From: JBBATK01 sp044228285
GTDB lineage: Bacteria > Bacteroidota > Ignavibacteria > Kapaibacteriales > NICIL-2
NCBI GenBank assembly: GCA_044228285.1
Contig: JBGAVD010000001.1
Span: 310,001 to 374,000, forward strand
Length of the DNA: 64,000 nucleotides
Direction: 5' to 3'
Shown: positions 1-8,773 of the stretch, piece by piece
Position numbering within the stretch: the stretch's first letter is position 1
How the letters are laid out: each line of letters starts with the position of its first letter
Made by a program: the position numbers and the translations under genes
Notes under the pieces: generated by a model
The model's database searches: none
What the model was told of the DNA's origin: nothing
Seen by the model: only the letters and a program-made list of their open reading frames with translations

Positions 1-298
1 TTAGCGTCTTCTTCTCGTCGTCGCTCAAGCGACGTTCATTCACAAAGTGACCATAGTTCGCTTGTGCTTTCCAAGGAGGCATATAACCGCTGAGAACTCG
101 GTCTTTGATCGTTGAAGCACGACGCTTCGTTTCGCTGTAGTTCGTTAGCGCAAATGGAGCGATTTCACCGTCACGGTGACAAGAAATACAGTGCTTAAAC
201 ATTATGGGCGCAACATGCTCCGAATACGTCGGGCTTTGTGCGAAAGATATACTCGCAACGAGAAGGAGGGTCCAAAAGGACAACACGCAAGTTTTCAT
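1..298 (-). CDS. Secreted cytochrome c-type protein, N-terminal part (cut by left edge)
   Basis: Read on the minus strand from the ATG at 298, an open frame of 99 codons runs off position 1 with no stop; the TAA visible at the edge is out of frame. Residues 1-21 form a signal peptide (MKT, hydrophobic core, cleavage near SFA-QS). A single haem c motif CISCH follows near residue 37, then a conserved-looking stretch ending in PPWKA and a charged LSDDEKKTL segment. This order (CxxCH, about 40 residues, MPPW, SDDE) is typical of the cytochrome c domain at the front of copper monooxygenase-like or thiol-disulfide exported proteins of Bacteroidota and Planctomycetes. The protein should sit in the periplasm or on the outer membrane. 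The rest of the protein, and so its function, lies outside the window. Confidence 0.75.
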   Translation of the reverse strand, partial: MKTCVLSFWTLLLVASISFAQSPTYSEHVAPIMFKHCISCHRDGEIAPFALTNYSETKRRASTIKDRVLSGYMPPWKAQANYGHFVNERRLSDDEKKTL

Positions 299-536
299 GT
301 CAATACTCAAAGTGAATAGGCTCAAAGATACTTCGGCCAAGCGAGATAGCGACAAAGAGTAAGACATAAGTACCAGTGATTCGGGAGTTTGCGAGAGATT
401 TGTCTTATTATTTTTCTATACTGTGCAGTAGCATCCGAAAAAGGCCTATTCTGGCACGTCTACGGGACTCTACGCTAGAGCTCTAGTTGCTAGATTGCGC
501 AATCAGAGCTTTTCACTATATCATTTTTCAGGTCTC

Positions 537-1145
537 ATGTTTGATAACCCGGAGTTTCAAGAGATTTTCGAAAAACATGCACGCCTACTACGTGTTAGCG
601 AGGGAACCGTGCTCATGGAGCCTGGCGATCGGATCACGGTCGTACCGCTTGTAGTGACAGGCTGCATTCGCGTTCTGCGTCAAAATGAGGATGGTGATGA
701 GACTTTCCTCTATCACATTATGCCGGGAGAAAGCTGTGCGCTTTCACTTAGCTGCTGCTCAACGACACGACGTAGTGCCATCAGAGCAGTGGCAGAGCAG
801 GATACATCGTTCTATGCTGTTGAATTGCGTTATGTTGAGGAATGGCAGAAGTACTCGGATTGGAGAGAGTTTGTTGCGCAGACCTACCAATCTCGTTTTG
901 ACCGGCTTTTACAGGTTATTGACGACATCGCATTTCATAACATGGACCAGCGTCTCTGGTCTTATCTACAGGCTCGGTCGCGCGCTCAGGGGAGTTCAAC
1001 CTTACATATCACCCACGATGACATTGCCCAAGAGCTCAACATGCAGCGAGAGGCTGCAACCCGTTTGCTACGTAAGCTCAAGGAGATGGGCTACATTGAA
1101 ACAGGTCGAAATGAGATTCGCCTCTTAAAAAATATTGAAGGGTAA
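537..1145 (+). CDS. Crp/Fnr family transcriptional regulator
   Basis: A 202-residue protein with an N-terminal cyclic-nucleotide-binding fold (about residues 5-115) and a C-terminal winged helix-turn-helix (THDDIAQELNMQREAATRLLRKL, around 155-177). The frame is open from a TTG at 495, but the ATG at 537 fits family length better. No strong ribosome binding site was seen for either. The N-domain carries a Cys cluster (GESCALSLSCC), unlike the N-terminal Cys set of Fnr, so oxygen sensing by an Fnr-type FeS cluster is not indicated; thiol sensing is possible. It lies immediately upstream of DUF2892, rhodanese and OsmC genes on the same strand, a combination usually linked to reactive sulfur or oxidative stress, and probably controls them. 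Confidence 0.85.
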   Translation: MFDNPEFQEIFEKHARLLRVSEGTVLMEPGDRITVVPLVVTGCIRVLRQNEDGDETFLYHIMPGESCALSLSCCSTTRRSAIRAVAEQDTSFYAVELRYVEEWQKYSDWREFVAQTYQSRFDRLLQVIDDIAFHNMDQRLWSYLQARSRAQGSSTLHITHDDIAQELNMQREAATRLLRKLKEMGYIETGRNEIRLLKNIEG

Positions 1146-1212
1146 CATTTGTTCCTGTAGGGAGCAACCATAGCGCATAGTTTTGTGATGAACGAAACAA
1201 CGGAGTACTATT

Positions 1213-1419
1213 ATGATTAAGAACATCTCAACACCCGACCGGATTCTGCGCCTAGTTGTAGCAGCGGTTATTCTTGGACTGTACCTGGCAGGAGCTGTTA
1301 GCGGCACCTTGGGTATGATTCTCCTCTTAGTTGCAGCCATCTTCACCATCACAAGTGTGGTGAACTATTGTCCGATGTACCAAATCCTGGGAATGAATCG
1401 CTGGGTTAAGAAATCCTAA
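1213..1419 (+). CDS. DUF2892 (YgaP transmembrane-type) membrane protein
   Basis: A 68-residue inner-membrane protein with two hydrophobic helices (about 12-30 and 34-50) and the C-terminal motif NYCPMYQILG, the family signature CPxYxxLG of DUF2892. The N-terminus MIKNISTPDRILR is also typical. In other bacteria this domain is found alone or fused to a rhodanese, as in E. coli YgaP. Here two separate rhodaneses follow downstream, matching that association. The ATG at 1213 has a ribosome binding site (ggagt) a few bases upstream. The exact role is unknown; thiosulfate or sulfide handling is inferred from family context only. Confidence 0.85.
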   Translation: MIKNISTPDRILRLVVAAVILGLYLAGAVSGTLGMILLLVAAIFTITSVVNYCPMYQILGMNRWVKKS

Positions 1420-1618
1420 GCGATTGAAAAGGTCGAAAGACCAATACTCTAGATTCAATTGTATATAGATCTACGCGTCTACTCGCCAACACTTTTGTTG
1501 TTGACATGATCATCGTGCCCTGTTTCATCGGCGAGAAAGAAGCAGAGAGGAGAAATGAATCGAACAGGATCGAGTACCAAGACACAAACAACAACATATT
1601 CACTAATTAATACGTTCT

Positions 1619-1894
1619 ATGCAATCATCATCAAAAGAACATCTGATCATCGACGTTCGCACTCCTGAAGAGTTCCAGGACGGCCATGCAGAAGGAGCTA
1701 TCAACATCCCATTCTCATTGCTTCCTTTGAAAATCGATGAGTTGAAGAATAGCTCAGTAGACATAACACTATGCTGCGCTTCAGGTGCACGTAGCCGCGC
1801 TGCGGCTCGCCTGCTCCACAGCAATGGTATTGAGTGTCACGATGCAGGACCATGGCACACCATTTCAGCACAAGGTCAGGGTGCGTTGTCATGA
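1619..1894 (+). CDS. Rhodanese-like sulfurtransferase (first of pair)
   Basis: A 91-residue single-domain rhodanese. It shows the N-terminal signature (IIDVRTPEEFQDGHAEGAINIP) and the six-residue active-site loop CASGAR with catalytic Cys53, followed by RAAARLLHSNG. It would carry a persulfide sulfur, probably in the cytoplasm since no signal peptide is seen. The stop overlaps the next gene by four bases (ATGA at 1891-1894), so the two rhodaneses are translationally coupled. The C-terminus ends with a GPWHT motif shared with its neighbour, which suggests the pair arose by duplication. Confidence 0.9.
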   Translation: MQSSSKEHLIIDVRTPEEFQDGHAEGAINIPFSLLPLKIDELKNSSVDITLCCASGARSRAAARLLHSNGIECHDAGPWHTISAQGQGALS

Positions 1895-2214
1895 TACAAT
1901 TTCTCAAATCGCTTTTTCGATCTGCACCAGAGCCAGACTACGCTACACTCGTTCGTGAAGGAGCCATGATCGTTGATGTGCGTACTGCGCGTGAGTATTC
2001 ATCCGGACACATCAAAGGATCGGTAAATGTTCCCGTGGATGCTATTAGTGCCTCACACAAATCGCTGTCGAACAAAAACAAAGTGGTCATTACCTGCTGC
2101 GCATCTGGTATGCGCAGTGCTGCCGCCGCAAAGATGTTGCGTTCACACGGATTTGAGCAGGTACATAATGGCGGACCGTGGCACACGCTGCAACGCAAAA
2201 TCATGAATCCCTAG
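1891..2214 (+). CDS. Rhodanese-like sulfurtransferase (second of pair)
   Basis: A 107-residue single-domain rhodanese starting at the ATG that overlaps the stop of the preceding gene. The frame is open further upstream, but the ATGA overlap and the fold boundaries favour 1891. It contains IVDVRTAREYSSGHIKGSVNVP and the active loop CASGMR with Cys70, then AAAKMLRSHGFEQVHNGGPWHT. Compared with its partner it has about 17 extra N-terminal residues and an intact catalytic loop, so both copies look active. No signal peptide is seen; cytoplasmic sulfur relay is inferred. Confidence 0.9.
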   Translation: MIQFLKSLFRSAPEPDYATLVREGAMIVDVRTAREYSSGHIKGSVNVPVDAISASHKSLSNKNKVVITCCASGMRSAAAAKMLRSHGFEQVHNGGPWHTLQRKIMNP

Positions 2215-2303
2215 TCAGAACTTGAATTCCATAGATCTTCAAAACGTCAACACCGGACGTTTCAGTAGTAAGTAACTCTTTCACCACTTAACAAAACATA
2301 TAA

Positions 2304-2759
2304 ATGGATCCGCATCAATATAATGTAAGCATTCAATGGACAAGTGATCGTCGCGGCACAATGTGCTCACCAGAGATTGAAGAGCATGCTGCCAACAAGC
2401 CAAACTGCGTTGAGGTTGCGACTCCACCACAGTTTCCAAGCGGTATCGCTGGTATCTGGTCACCTGAGCACTTATATACAGCTGCAGTCAGCTCATGTTT
2501 GATGACAACATTCTTGTCAATCGCTGAAAACTCTAAACTTGAATTCAACTCCTTCCGCTGCGATTCAAGTGGAACACTTGACAAAGTTGAGGGTAAATTC
2601 CAGATGACTGCGGTTGAACTGCGTCCTACACTCAGCATCAAGCATGAGAAGGATATTGAGCGAGCGCAGCGAATCTTAGAGAAATCAGAGGCTGCTTGCT
2701 TGATCTCCAATTCAATCACAGCGAAAGTGTCCATGATGCCAAGTATTGTTGTTCAATAG
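2304..2759 (+). CDS. OsmC family peroxiredoxin-like protein
   Basis: A 151-residue OsmC/Ohr superfamily protein. The two redox cysteines of the family are at Cys65 (in SSCLMTTF) and Cys132 (in EAACLISNSI), and the EHLYTAAVSSC stretch is characteristic. Members reduce organic hydroperoxides or react with sulfane sulfur as a homodimer in the cytoplasm. It follows the rhodaneses by about 90 bases on the same strand, so it is probably part of the same sulfur/redox group under the upstream Crp-type regulator. The SPEHLY and Cys spacing resembles the OsmC/YhfA branch more than Ohr. Confidence 0.9.
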   Translation: MDPHQYNVSIQWTSDRRGTMCSPEIEEHAANKPNCVEVATPPQFPSGIAGIWSPEHLYTAAVSSCLMTTFLSIAENSKLEFNSFRCDSSGTLDKVEGKFQMTAVELRPTLSIKHEKDIERAQRILEKSEAACLISNSITAKVSMMPSIVVQ

Positions 2760-2833
2760 GCAAGCTACCTGAGTACGTACTCGTAGCCGAGAGCTCGTAC
2801 TGATGGTCTGTAAAGTTGGGGTAAGTAGACGAA

Positions 2834-2865
2834 AAGCCGTCCACGGAGCAATCTGTGAACGGCTT
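2834..2865 (+). terminator. Possible hairpin after the OsmC gene
   Basis: Inverted repeat aagccgt (2834-2840) / acggctt (2859-2865) with an 18-base loop, about 75 bases after the OsmC stop and before the aldo/keto reductase gene. There is no T-run after it, so a terminator role is uncertain. Confidence 0.25.
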
Positions 2866-2995
2866 CGTCGTCTGCAGCAGTTCCGCTGAAGCAGTATCTT
2901 CGTGGACGCCAAGTGCAGTCCTTGTAGACGACGATGAGTCGAAAAGGTTGAACTCGGCGCAGCGGACTCTTCTTTAACCACACACTAGGAATGAT

Positions 2996-4015
2996 ATGAA
3001 ACAAGTGTTGCTCGGCTCATCAGGACTTCGAGTATCTGAGCTCTGTCTTGGAACGATGACCTTTGGCACCGAATGGGCAATGGGTGCAGACCACGAGACA
3101 AGTAAAGGCGTCTTTGAGTGCTTTGCTCATGCAGGTGGAACATTTATAGATACGGCAAACCGTTATCACTCAGGAGTATCAGAAGAGTGGACAGGAGAGT
3201 TCATTCACTCCGATCGCGATCACTTTGTACTTGCTACAAAGTACACTCTGAGCGATCGAGCACACGATGTCCAATTCTCTGGAAATCACCGCAAGAACAT
3301 GATGCGTTCTGTACAAGCCTCGCTCAAGAGATTGAATACCGAGTTTATCGATGTTCTATGGTTGCATGCGTGGGACTTCAGCACTCCGGTAGAAGAAGTG
3401 ATGCGCGGCTTAGACGACCTGATTTCACGCGGCTTGGTGCACTACATTGGTATAAGCGATACGCCAGCATGGGTTGTCTCACAAGCCAATACCCTCGCTC
3501 ACTTTCGCGGTTGGAACTCCTTCGTTGCGCTTCAGATAGAATACTCTCTCCTTCAACGCACTCCAGATCGTGACCTTCTTCCAATGGCTAAAGCCATGGG
3601 CATGACGGTGACCCCTTGGGGAGCACTGGGCGGTGGCGCACTCACAGGAAAGTACCTGAAGGGTGAAAAAGGTCGAGTAGCTGAAAACTCTCTACGCCGC
3701 AATGAGCGTTCCCAGCTCATTGCTGAGACAGTTGTGGCTGCAGCAGCAGAACTCAACTGTTCAGCTGCTGCGGTTGCCTTGGCATGGACACGGCAGAGAG
3801 GGCAATCAGTTATTCCTATTGTCGGTGCGCGCACCGACTCACAGCTCCAAGACTCATTGAGCTGCTTGGACGTTGTTCTGCCAACTAGTGTTCTGCAAAA
3901 ACTTGACGAGGTGAGTGCGGTTGAACTTGGGTTCCCTCATGACTTCCTGAGCGGCGAAGCAGTCAATGGCGCTATGGGTGGCACGCTGTCGATGATCGAG
4001 GGTTTGCGTAAGTAG
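2996..4015 (+). CDS. Aldo/keto reductase
   Basis: A 339-residue NAD(P)H-dependent oxidoreductase of the aldo/keto reductase TIM-barrel family. The full catalytic tetrad is visible: Asp52 and Tyr57 in FIDTANRYHSG, Lys82 in LATKYT and His124 in VLWLHAWD. The N-terminus LGSSGLRVSELCLGTMTFG and a C-terminal nicotinamide-cofactor segment (VIPIVGARTDSQLQ) are as in the tas/YajO-like branch. The start ATG at 2996 is preceded by a weak ribosome binding site (tagga). The substrate cannot be told from sequence. It converges on the dioxygenase gene with a perfect hairpin between. Confidence 0.93.
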   Translation: MKQVLLGSSGLRVSELCLGTMTFGTEWAMGADHETSKGVFECFAHAGGTFIDTANRYHSGVSEEWTGEFIHSDRDHFVLATKYTLSDRAHDVQFSGNHRKNMMRSVQASLKRLNTEFIDVLWLHAWDFSTPVEEVMRGLDDLISRGLVHYIGISDTPAWVVSQANTLAHFRGWNSFVALQIEYSLLQRTPDRDLLPMAKAMGMTVTPWGALGGGALTGKYLKGEKGRVAENSLRRNERSQLIAETVVAAAAELNCSAAAVALAWTRQRGQSVIPIVGARTDSQLQDSLSCLDVVLPTSVLQKLDEVSAVELGFPHDFLSGEAVNGAMGGTLSMIEGLRK

Positions 4016-4064
4016 AACCTAGTCCGAATTGCTTCGTTCAATGAGTTGTTCAAGAGTTCTTTTT

Positions 4065-4093
4065 ATCAAGCACATGCTTCGCATGTGCTTGAT
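4065..4093. terminator. Perfect hairpin between convergent genes
   Basis: A 13-bp perfect stem (atcaagcacatgc, 4065-4077, and its complement 4081-4093) closed by a ttc loop, giving a cTTCg-type very stable tip. It lies between the ends of the + strand aldo/keto reductase and the - strand dioxygenase, so a bidirectional terminator is likely, although the U-tracts on either side are poor. Confidence 0.6.
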
Positions 4094-4157
4094 TTGTATA
4101 CACAGCATACCACCTTTGAGTGCATTGTCCGGGTACAAGAGTAGTCATGGCTTGCGC

Positions 4158-5183
4158 TTAACCACGAGTCATGACCTTAGATTGGCGAAAAGTGCCATAG
4201 CTGTTGGTTGTACTGAGCTGATAGACATAACAACTGTCTGTTAGCGCGAATGAGCTATCGTTCGTGTTCAATTCAACTTCGTGCGTTCCGGGTTCGCGAT
4301 AGCCATCCAGCAGTATTGCGATCTTTCGTCCTTGCATGTCAAAGAGCTCAATAAGCACGTGAGCGGGATTGACGAGAACGAATGGGATGCTAGTAGTGGA
4401 ATGAAATGGATTAGGGCTGTTTTGAAGCAGGCGGAATTGCCCTCCACATTCAGGTTCGAGCTGCGATACACCACTTATTGGTACAGCTATACCAACGCGA
4501 AGCGTTGCATCATAACCTCCCGTCTGCGCATTCGGAGTGATGTTGACGAGTTGATACTTGGTGCTATCGCTAAACACGCTGTCAGCTGCATTATTTGCAA
4601 CCGAAGTGTTTTTACCACGAGAAGCATAGAGAGCCGTGGAATACACCTCAGTGTTGAGAGCATCAGGGAAACAGAGTTGTGAGCTTGCACTGAGTATAGA
4701 ACTGAGAAACATCTCGAAATGAATGTGGGTGATGCGCCCGTTGTACCAACCTGGATAGATGGTTGTGAACGTGACTTGTCCCAATGCATCACTCATCTGT
4801 ATTCCACGACAAAAGGTTTGTCCTTCCGTGTTTGCTCCAGGCTGATTGAATCCTGAATAGACTCCGTCTTTGTCGCAATGCCAGACGTCGACGCGCACAT
4901 TTGGTATTGGTTTGCAGTTGTCGTTGACGTTCACTATTGTCAAAGTGACACTAAGCGCTACGCCCGCTTTGTCTTCATGTATGGCTCGGCGGAACTTCGA
5001 ACTATCCTGACTCAGATCGAGTGGATAGGGTCCCCGCGTTTCGGAAGGGATAAGTACGCAATCCGAAATCGCAACTGTCTCTTGTCTTTTTGTCTTTGCA
5101 TGAAGCTGAGACTCGGGGGCGGATGATAAGAGAGAACCGAATCCAATGGCTGTGAGACTACGGAGAAATTCCTTGCGTTGCAT
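4158..5183 (-). CDS. Exported intradiol ring-cleavage dioxygenase with T9SS sorting domain
   Basis: A 341-residue protein of three parts. Residues 1-30 form an export signal (MQRKEFLRSL then a hydrophobic stretch) with an RKxFL motif close to a twin-arginine signal. Residues about 35-240 are an intradiol dioxygenase domain: DVWHCDKDGVYSGF supplies the first Tyr ligand (about Tyr109), and YPGWYNGRITHIHF supplies the second Tyr (about Tyr147) with His153 and His155 for the non-haem Fe(III). The last ~90 residues are a type A Por-secretion tail (LLQNSPNPF...FDMQGRKIAILLDG). Family members cleave catechols or protocatechuate; this exported branch has no known substrate. The ATG at 5183 was chosen over upstream in-frame codons because it starts the signal and has a ribosome binding site (aagga). 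Confidence 0.88.
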   Translation of the reverse strand: MQRKEFLRSLTAIGFGSLLSSAPESQLHAKTKRQETVAISDCVLIPSETRGPYPLDLSQDSSKFRRAIHEDKAGVALSVTLTIVNVNDNCKPIPNVRVDVWHCDKDGVYSGFNQPGANTEGQTFCRGIQMSDALGQVTFTTIYPGWYNGRITHIHFEMFLSSILSASSQLCFPDALNTEVYSTALYASRGKNTSVANNAADSVFSDSTKYQLVNITPNAQTGGYDATLRVGIAVPISGVSQLEPECGGQFRLLQNSPNPFHSTTSIPFVLVNPAHVLIELFDMQGRKIAILLDGYREPGTHEVELNTNDSSFALTDSCYVYQLSTTNSYGTFRQSKVMTRG

Positions 5184-5497
5184 AGTGTATCCTTTTGTAT
5201 CAAGTATGGATTGATGGATTTTCGTGAAGGTCAAGACGTTATTGTATTGGCTGCCGCATGAGCCAGTGTTCGTTCCTCGTGCTTTCCCTGGCACATGCCC
5301 TTGTTCGTTGAAAAGAAAACAAGGACCCTTGATCCGTTACAGAGTACAAACATAAATTCAGACTATGTCAACAAAGTGTACTGAAATACAACAAAAAACA
5401 TACATTTCCAGTCTATCTCTCAATAACGCTTCACAAGCGCTAGTCCCTTATTTCTACTGTATTTTTGTTAAAGATCAATGTCCGACGGGAAAACTCC
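5184..5497. promoter_or_regulatory. Divergent intergenic region
   Basis: A 314-base AT-rich spacer between the divergent dioxygenase and Lon-like protease genes, which must hold promoters for both. A short inverted repeat (ccttgtt...aacaagg, about 5299-5324) is visible. I could not place a convincing -33/-7 pair, and no RNA or small gene was seen. Confidence 0.3.
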
Positions 5498-8098
5498 ATG
5501 AGTACAAAAAACCGCACAAAAAAGAAGAGTACTGCACGAACTGCCGCTAAAAGTGTTGTAAGAAAGACCTCGTCCCATCGGGCTACGACCCAAACGGAAC
5601 AGACGAATGTTAGAAATAATCTAAAGTCTGTGAATGCGCTCAAATCTCCATCACAGAGAAAACTTCCCAAAGTTCACGCGGATATCTATGAGTTGCAGGC
5701 TGATCAGTTGCGTTGGACCTGTGACCATAAGATCTTCAAGTTTAAAAGTACTGCGGAGCTGGAGCCTCTTAATGGAATCGTCGGACAACATCGCGCGATA
5801 GAAGCTATACGTTTAGGTGCCGAAATTGCCTCGCGTGGTTTCAACATCTTTGTAATGAGTCTGCTTGGCACCGGCAGATTAACAACCATTCAATCGGTCT
5901 TACAGCGTGTTGTGAAAGCGCATCAGACCTTTGTGGACTATGCCTACGTCCACAACTTCAAGAATCCCGACATGCCGCGCCTGCTCAAGTTCGAAGCAGG
6001 TGGAGGCCGAGTTTTTGCCAAGACCATGGAAGACAACATTGCCTTGTTGCGTCGTCAGATTCCACAACTCTTCGATGATCATGGCTTTCGCCGCAGTCGG
6101 AATGAGCTCGTGAAACGATTTCGCCAAGACGAAGGACTCTTGCTACAGAATTTTGACGAGCACTTGCGTAAGCATGGATTCACTCTCGGTCAGATACAAG
6201 GCGAAGATGGAACGGTCGCTCAAGAGATTTTTGTTCTGGTTCATGATAAACCGGTGATGATCGATGAGCTTGACGCACTTGTAGAGAAAGGTGAAATCAG
6301 CGAGCGTCGCGCACAAGATCGTAGAGATCATTTCATGCAGTATCGTGATGAACTGGCAGACTTAGCGCGCAAACAAATGCAAGTGGCTCAGAGCTTTCGC
6401 TCTGCCCTTTTAGAACATGATCGCAAGCATGCTGCATATAGTGTTAAAGCCGTGTTCCAGAGTCAACGAGAACAGTATGAGGATCCGAAAATTCATGAGT
6501 ACCTCAGTGAGTGTGAACACGACTTGCTCGAGAATATCGAAATCTTTTCTCCCGCACATTCGGATGAAGGACAGGATAGTGTGTTGTCGACCGGACAAAA
6601 CATCAGCGATAAACTCTTGCAGTATTCTGTGAACGTAATTGTTGACAATAGTGAAACAAAGAGTCCGCCAATCATTATTGAGTCGTACCCTACCTACGTC
6701 AATCTCTTCGGGACTATTGAAAAGAAGATAGACAAGAATGGTTACGTCAAAACAGACTTTACACAAATCAAACCCGGAGCACTGCTTCGTGCTGATGGTG
6801 GCTATTTGATTGTCAATGCCAGTGACTTGCTTAGCGATGCAACCGTGTGGCACAATCTTAAACGGGTGCTGCTGTATGGCCGAATGGAGATTCAAGCTCA
6901 AGACAGCTCAGCGGTGATGAATACCGCACTCAAACCTGAGCTCATTGAAAGCAATGTAAAAGTCATCATGCTTGGTAACTACGAGACCTATACGGCCTTG
7001 TATGAAATGGATGAAGACTTTAAAAAGATGTTTAAGATTCCGGCAGAGTTTGATTACGAGACTGATCGTGCCGACAAAATGCTCCACAATTATGCTCGCT
7101 TTATCGCAAAGATTTGCGCAGAGGAGAAGTTGCCACATGCGAATCCTCAAGGTGTAGCAAGTATCGTGGAGTGGGCTGTTGCTCAGACTGAAGACAAAAA
7201 CAAGATCACGATCAATTTCTCTGAAGTAGCCGACCTCATTCGCGAGGCTGCCTACTTTGCCAAGCAAGAAAAGAAGCGTGTGCTTGGGAGAAGTAGTGTG
7301 GAGAAGGCGGTGAAGATGCGACACCACCGAACAGAACTTCAAGATCACAAGATTCAGAGTCAGATACTGCAGGGGACTGTGCTAATAGATACTTCAGGTT
7401 CACGCGTTGGGCAAATCAATGGTCTTACGGTCTATAGCACTGGCCTCATTTCCTTTGGAAAGCCAGCACGTATCAGCGTGAGCACGAGTGCAGGTTCTGC
7501 AGGTATCGTCAACATTGAAAGAGAATCTGAGTTTAGTGGAAACATCCACACGAAGGGTGTTTACATTATCAGCGGCTTGCTTCGCGAGTTGTTTGCGCAG
7601 CGTCGGCCCCTTGCACTCACCGCCACTGTGGCATTTGAGCAGAATTATGGTGGTGTAGATGGCGACAGTGCAAGCGCTGCAGAAATCTATGCACTGCTCT
7701 CCTCGTTGGCACAACAACCTATTAGTCAGAGTATCGCTTGTACAGGGAGTATTAACCAGAAGGGCGACATCCAGCCTGTTGGTGGCGTAAATGAAAAGAT
7801 CAAGGGCTTCTTCGAGATTTGCGCTAAGCGTGGGTTGAGCGGCAATCAGGGCGTGATTATTCCGTATCAGAATGTTGCCGACCTCATGCTGGACGAGACC
7901 GTAATCGAAGCCGTACGAGCTTCTAAGTTCCATATCTATCCCATTAGCCGTTTTGAAGAAGCAATTCCTATACTGATGGGTGTAGAGGCTGGTAGTTTAC
8001 GAAGTGACTATAGCTATGCAGAAGGAACGCTCTTTCATGCTGTAGATAAGCGTCTCGAAGAACTGTATCAGGTTGCATTGCGCTGGGAGTTGCGCTGA
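5498..8098 (+). CDS. Lon-like ATP-dependent protease (AAA_32 / Lon_C type)
   Basis: An 866-residue relative of LonB/YcbZ-type proteases. After a basic Ser/Thr/Lys-rich N-terminus (about 1-55), the ATPase begins near GIVGQHRAIEAIRLG. Its P-loop is the family's variant form (LLGTGRLTT), with Arg where classical Walker A has Lys. A long charged helical insertion (about 180-310) precedes the second half of the AAA core (GALLRADGGYLIVNA). The C-terminal Lon protease domain has the Ser-Lys dyad Ser724 (VDGDSAS) and Lys767 (GVNEKIKGF), 43 residues apart as in E. coli Lon. It would degrade damaged or regulatory proteins in the cytoplasm. The frame is open from 5465, but the ATG at 5498 is the first good start. 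Its stop overlaps the following ATG by one base. Confidence 0.92.
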   Translation: MSTKNRTKKKSTARTAAKSVVRKTSSHRATTQTEQTNVRNNLKSVNALKSPSQRKLPKVHADIYELQADQLRWTCDHKIFKFKSTAELEPLNGIVGQHRAIEAIRLGAEIASRGFNIFVMSLLGTGRLTTIQSVLQRVVKAHQTFVDYAYVHNFKNPDMPRLLKFEAGGGRVFAKTMEDNIALLRRQIPQLFDDHGFRRSRNELVKRFRQDEGLLLQNFDEHLRKHGFTLGQIQGEDGTVAQEIFVLVHDKPVMIDELDALVEKGEISERRAQDRRDHFMQYRDELADLARKQMQVAQSFRSALLEHDRKHAAYSVKAVFQSQREQYEDPKIHEYLSECEHDLLENIEIFSPAHSDEGQDSVLSTGQNISDKLLQYSVNVIVDNSETKSPPIIIESYPTYVNLFGTIEKKIDKNGYVKTDFTQIKPGALLRADGGYLIVNASDLLSDATVWHNLKRVLLYGRMEIQAQDSSAVMNTALKPELIESNVKVIMLGNYETYTALYEMDEDFKKMFKIPAEFDYETDRADKMLHNYARFIAKICAEEKLPHANPQGVASIVEWAVAQTEDKNKITINFSEVADLIREAAYFAKQEKKRVLGRSSVEKAVKMRHHRTELQDHKIQSQILQGTVLIDTSGSRVGQINGLTVYSTGLISFGKPARISVSTSAGSAGIVNIERESEFSGNIHTKGVYIISGLLRELFAQRRPLALTATVAFEQNYGGVDGDSASAAEIYALLSSLAQQPISQSIACTGSINQKGDIQPVGGVNEKIKGFFEICAKRGLSGNQGVIIPYQNVADLMLDETVIEAVRASKFHIYPISRFEEAIPILMGVEAGSLRSDYSYAEGTLFHAVDKRLEELYQVALRWELR

Positions 8099-8484
8099 TG
8101 AGTTGGGAGCGCATGCGCAAGGTGAAAGACCTTGAGACCTTCTTTGAACAATGCACTGAGTCAGAGAGAGTTGTTGTTCATACACTTATGCAGCTTATTC
8201 AGGAATGCGCTGAGTTCCAGATAAAGATCTCGTACGGCGTGCCGTACTTTTATCGCAAACGTCGTGTGCTCTTTCTGTGGCCAGCATCCGCAGCTTTTGG
8301 TCCGAAGCAGGGAGTACTACTTGGCTTCTGCCAAGGTTCTATGATGCTTGATACTTTTGGTCTTCTTGAACGTGGTTCGCGTAAACAGCTAGCATGCATT
8401 ACACTGTTGGGTCTGGATGAATTGCCAACGGCAGAGTTGCGTGACTACATAGTTCAGGCAATCATGATCGATGACCAATTCTGA
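8098..8484 (+). CDS. DUF1801 domain protein
   Basis: A 128-residue cytoplasmic protein of the DUF1801 (YdhG-like) family. The recognisable core is CAEFQIKISYGVPYFYRKRRVLFLWPA and a C-terminal helix ELRDYIVQAI. The start codon shares one base with the stop of the Lon-like gene (TGATG at 8096-8100), so the two are co-translated. The function of the family is unknown; coupling to a protease is suggestive only. Confidence 0.8.
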   Translation: MSWERMRKVKDLETFFEQCTESERVVVHTLMQLIQECAEFQIKISYGVPYFYRKRRVLFLWPASAAFGPKQGVLLGFCQGSMMLDTFGLLERGSRKQLACITLLGLDELPTAELRDYIVQAIMIDDQF

Positions 8485-8773
8485 GCTCTTTGTATCGCCG
8501 TTCCTTACAATGGCTGTGTTCGATGAACTACTAGCTACGGTATGAAGCTATGTAATGTTGTGCCAATCAAAGATTCAGAAAAAGCTATGACACTGTACTT
8601 GCTCGAAGGTCCAAGGACAAAGAATTACTCTCGTTCTCGAGCGTAGGTGTTTTTCGCTAGATAGCTGCTTTTAACATGCTGCGCCTGATCGCCGATATGT
8701 TATGTAGGGCTGCGAGCCGTAGCTTTGTAGGCGCAACGTGATTTACTTTTCATCAAATGTTTTGACCATAACC

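Noticed and set aside
1..3. TAA stop on the minus strand at the left edge
   Set aside because: Out of frame with the haem c protein; the gene continues beyond the window.
4281..4682. + strand 133-codon frame inside the dioxygenase gene
   Set aside because: Fully antisense to a gene with clear catalytic motifs and a sorting tail.
6410..7933. Long antisense frames within the Lon-like gene
   Set aside because: Shadows of strong coding sequence on the other strand; products have no features.
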